Shown here piece by piece: positions 7,778 to 8,280 of a stretch of 8,280 nt of DNA (within the stretch, counting starts at the first letter, position 1; each line of letters begins with the position of its first letter). Position numbers and translations under genes: made by a program. The stretch spans positions 1 through 8,280 of the forward strand of contig JAGLOH010000079.1 of the NCBI GenBank assembly GCA_023139025.1. The letters run 5' to 3'. Source of the stretch: Candidatus Heimdallarchaeota archaeon (GTDB taxonomy: Archaea > Asgardarchaeota > Heimdallarchaeia > Heimdallarchaeales > Heimdallarchaeaceae). The notes beneath the pieces were generated by a model that saw only the letters and a list, made by a program, of their open reading frames with translations, ran no database searches and was not told where the DNA came from.

Positions 7778-7893
7778 CTTTTACTAAGCACTGAATCAAA
7801 TAATTAATTATGATAATGGTGATTTAATAGAAGAAACAAAGAACTAATGTGTAACCGATTTTAGTTGAGTTAACACTCTGATGTGATATATCG

Positions 7894-8202
7894 ATGAAAA
7901 GAGAATCAATAAAAGAAGAATCCCTCTATACCAAATTTAAGAAACAACAGAAAAACCAACGTACACTTTTTCATGATTTACTAATGATTATACGAATGTC
8001 TATTGAACAAGCTAAAGAACCAGTTTTTGATAAAACTATCTTCATTGCTCGATTCATAAGAGGTTTGCAGAATAAACATTTGGATGAATATGAATGTCTC
8101 ATCTGTGGAACAAATCATCTGGTTCTGGATGAGATTAGAGGAGAGCAAATCTGTAAGAATTGTGGATTGGTGAGAGAAGAGAAGATGATAATCGATATCT
8201 GA
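7894..8202 (+). CDS. Short protein with C-terminal TFIIB/TFB-type zinc ribbon
   Basis: This 102-residue protein ends in a zinc ribbon with cysteines C68, C71, C87 and C90: YECLICG, then LVLDEIRGEQIC, then KNCGLVREE. The Cys spacing (2, 15, 2), the D-x-x-RGE motif and CGLV-x-EE-x-IID are those of the N-terminal ribbon of archaeal TFB and eukaryotic TFIIB, which docks on RNA polymerase. A usual TFB is about 300 residues with the ribbon first, then the B-reader and two cyclin folds. Here residues 1-66 are a charged, probably helical region of unknown type, the ribbon comes last, and the chain stops where the B-reader would begin. It cannot bind TATA-TBP in the normal way. It may be a transcription modulator that contacts RNA polymerase, or a truncated TFB relic. 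The start at 7894 follows a TGTGAT tract six bases upstream; the gene lies 22 bases ahead of the next start. Confidence 0.85.
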   Translation: MKRESIKEESLYTKFKKQQKNQRTLFHDLLMIIRMSIEQAKEPVFDKTIFIARFIRGLQNKHLDEYECLICGTNHLVLDEIRGEQICKNCGLVREEKMIIDI

Positions 8203-8210
8203 AAATAGAC

Positions 8211-8215
8211 AGGAG
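8211..8215 (+). promoter_or_regulatory. Shine-Dalgarno site for the last, partial gene
   Basis: AGGAG lies nine bases before the ATG at 8225, within a longer purine run. It supports 8225 as the start and suggests co-transcription with the zinc-ribbon gene, which ends at 8202. Confidence 0.55.
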
Positions 8216-8224
8216 AAGAAGAGA

Positions 8225-8280
8225 ATGAGTATAATAAATGAAGAAGAAAAACCTGAGCTTAAGGAATTGATTGAGCAATA
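8225..8280 (+). CDS. Start of an unidentified gene, cut by the right edge
   Basis: Eighteen codons are visible, reading MSIINEEEKPELKELIEQ, an acidic and probably helical N-terminus. It follows the zinc-ribbon gene by 22 bases on the same strand and has a good ribosome site, so the two are likely in one operon. The other ATG nearby (8238) meets a stop after ten codons. Too little is visible to assign a function; it does not resemble the B-reader or linker that follows the ribbon in a complete TFB. Confidence 0.6.
   Translation, partial: MSIINEEEKPELKELIEQ

Noticed and set aside
7778..7893. AT-rich stretch between the two plus-strand genes as a terminator or a promoter
   Set aside because: It contains A/T-rich tracts such as AATAATTAATTAT but no clear hairpin or T-run, and the distance to the ATG at 7894 does not clearly fit a TATA box.
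8192..8280. Frameshifted TFB: the frame of the last gene is open upstream to overlap the end of the zinc-ribbon gene
   Set aside because: The overlapping frame (SENRQEKKR before the ATG at 8225) does not resemble the B-reader or cyclin fold of TFB, and the downstream gene has its own AGGAG site. Two separate genes is simpler.

Overview
The window is AT-rich (about one third G+C by eye) and most likely comes from an archaeon. The best evidence is a textbook TFIIB/TFB-type zinc ribbon in the gene at 7894-8202. Long secreted proteins built from tandem Ig-like domains, A/T-rich TATA-like boxes and purine-rich ribosome binding sites also fit. Giant Ig-repeat proteins in an AT-rich archaeal genome make an Asgard or other poorly cultured lineage plausible, but nothing here proves the taxon. 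No tRNA, rRNA, CRISPR array, intact insertion sequence or prophage gene was recognised.

Left block (1 to about 6911, minus strand): three genes read leftwards and appear co-transcribed. First comes a small unrecognised protein (6537-6911). Four bases after its stop begins a 1556-residue cell-surface protein (1862-6532) with a signal peptide, about 14 tandem Ig-like domains, a six-glycine linker and a C-terminal membrane anchor; it starts with TTG. Its stop codon overlaps by 11 bases the start of a second exported protein (1-1872, cut by the window edge). That protein has an N-terminal membrane segment and at least one, probably two, jelly-roll (concanavalin A/LamG-like) modules. The strand, overlap and dedicated ribosome binding site suggest that the two surface proteins are made together, and an adhesion or carbohydrate-binding surface assembly is the simplest reading.

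Middle (about 6912-7195): a divergent control region with TATA-like boxes and no confident gene. A 15-base A-rich sequence covers the N-terminal codons of both the small gene and the large Ig-repeat gene. This may be coincidence, or the trace of a duplication or insertion that left the large gene with a TTG start.

Right block (7196-8280, plus strand): a 193-residue charged, helical soluble protein of unknown function, then a 102-residue protein whose C-terminus is a stand-alone TFIIB-type zinc ribbon with no cyclin folds, then the first 18 codons of another gene. The zinc-ribbon protein is the most unusual item: it carries the RNA-polymerase-docking part of TFB at the wrong end of a very short protein.
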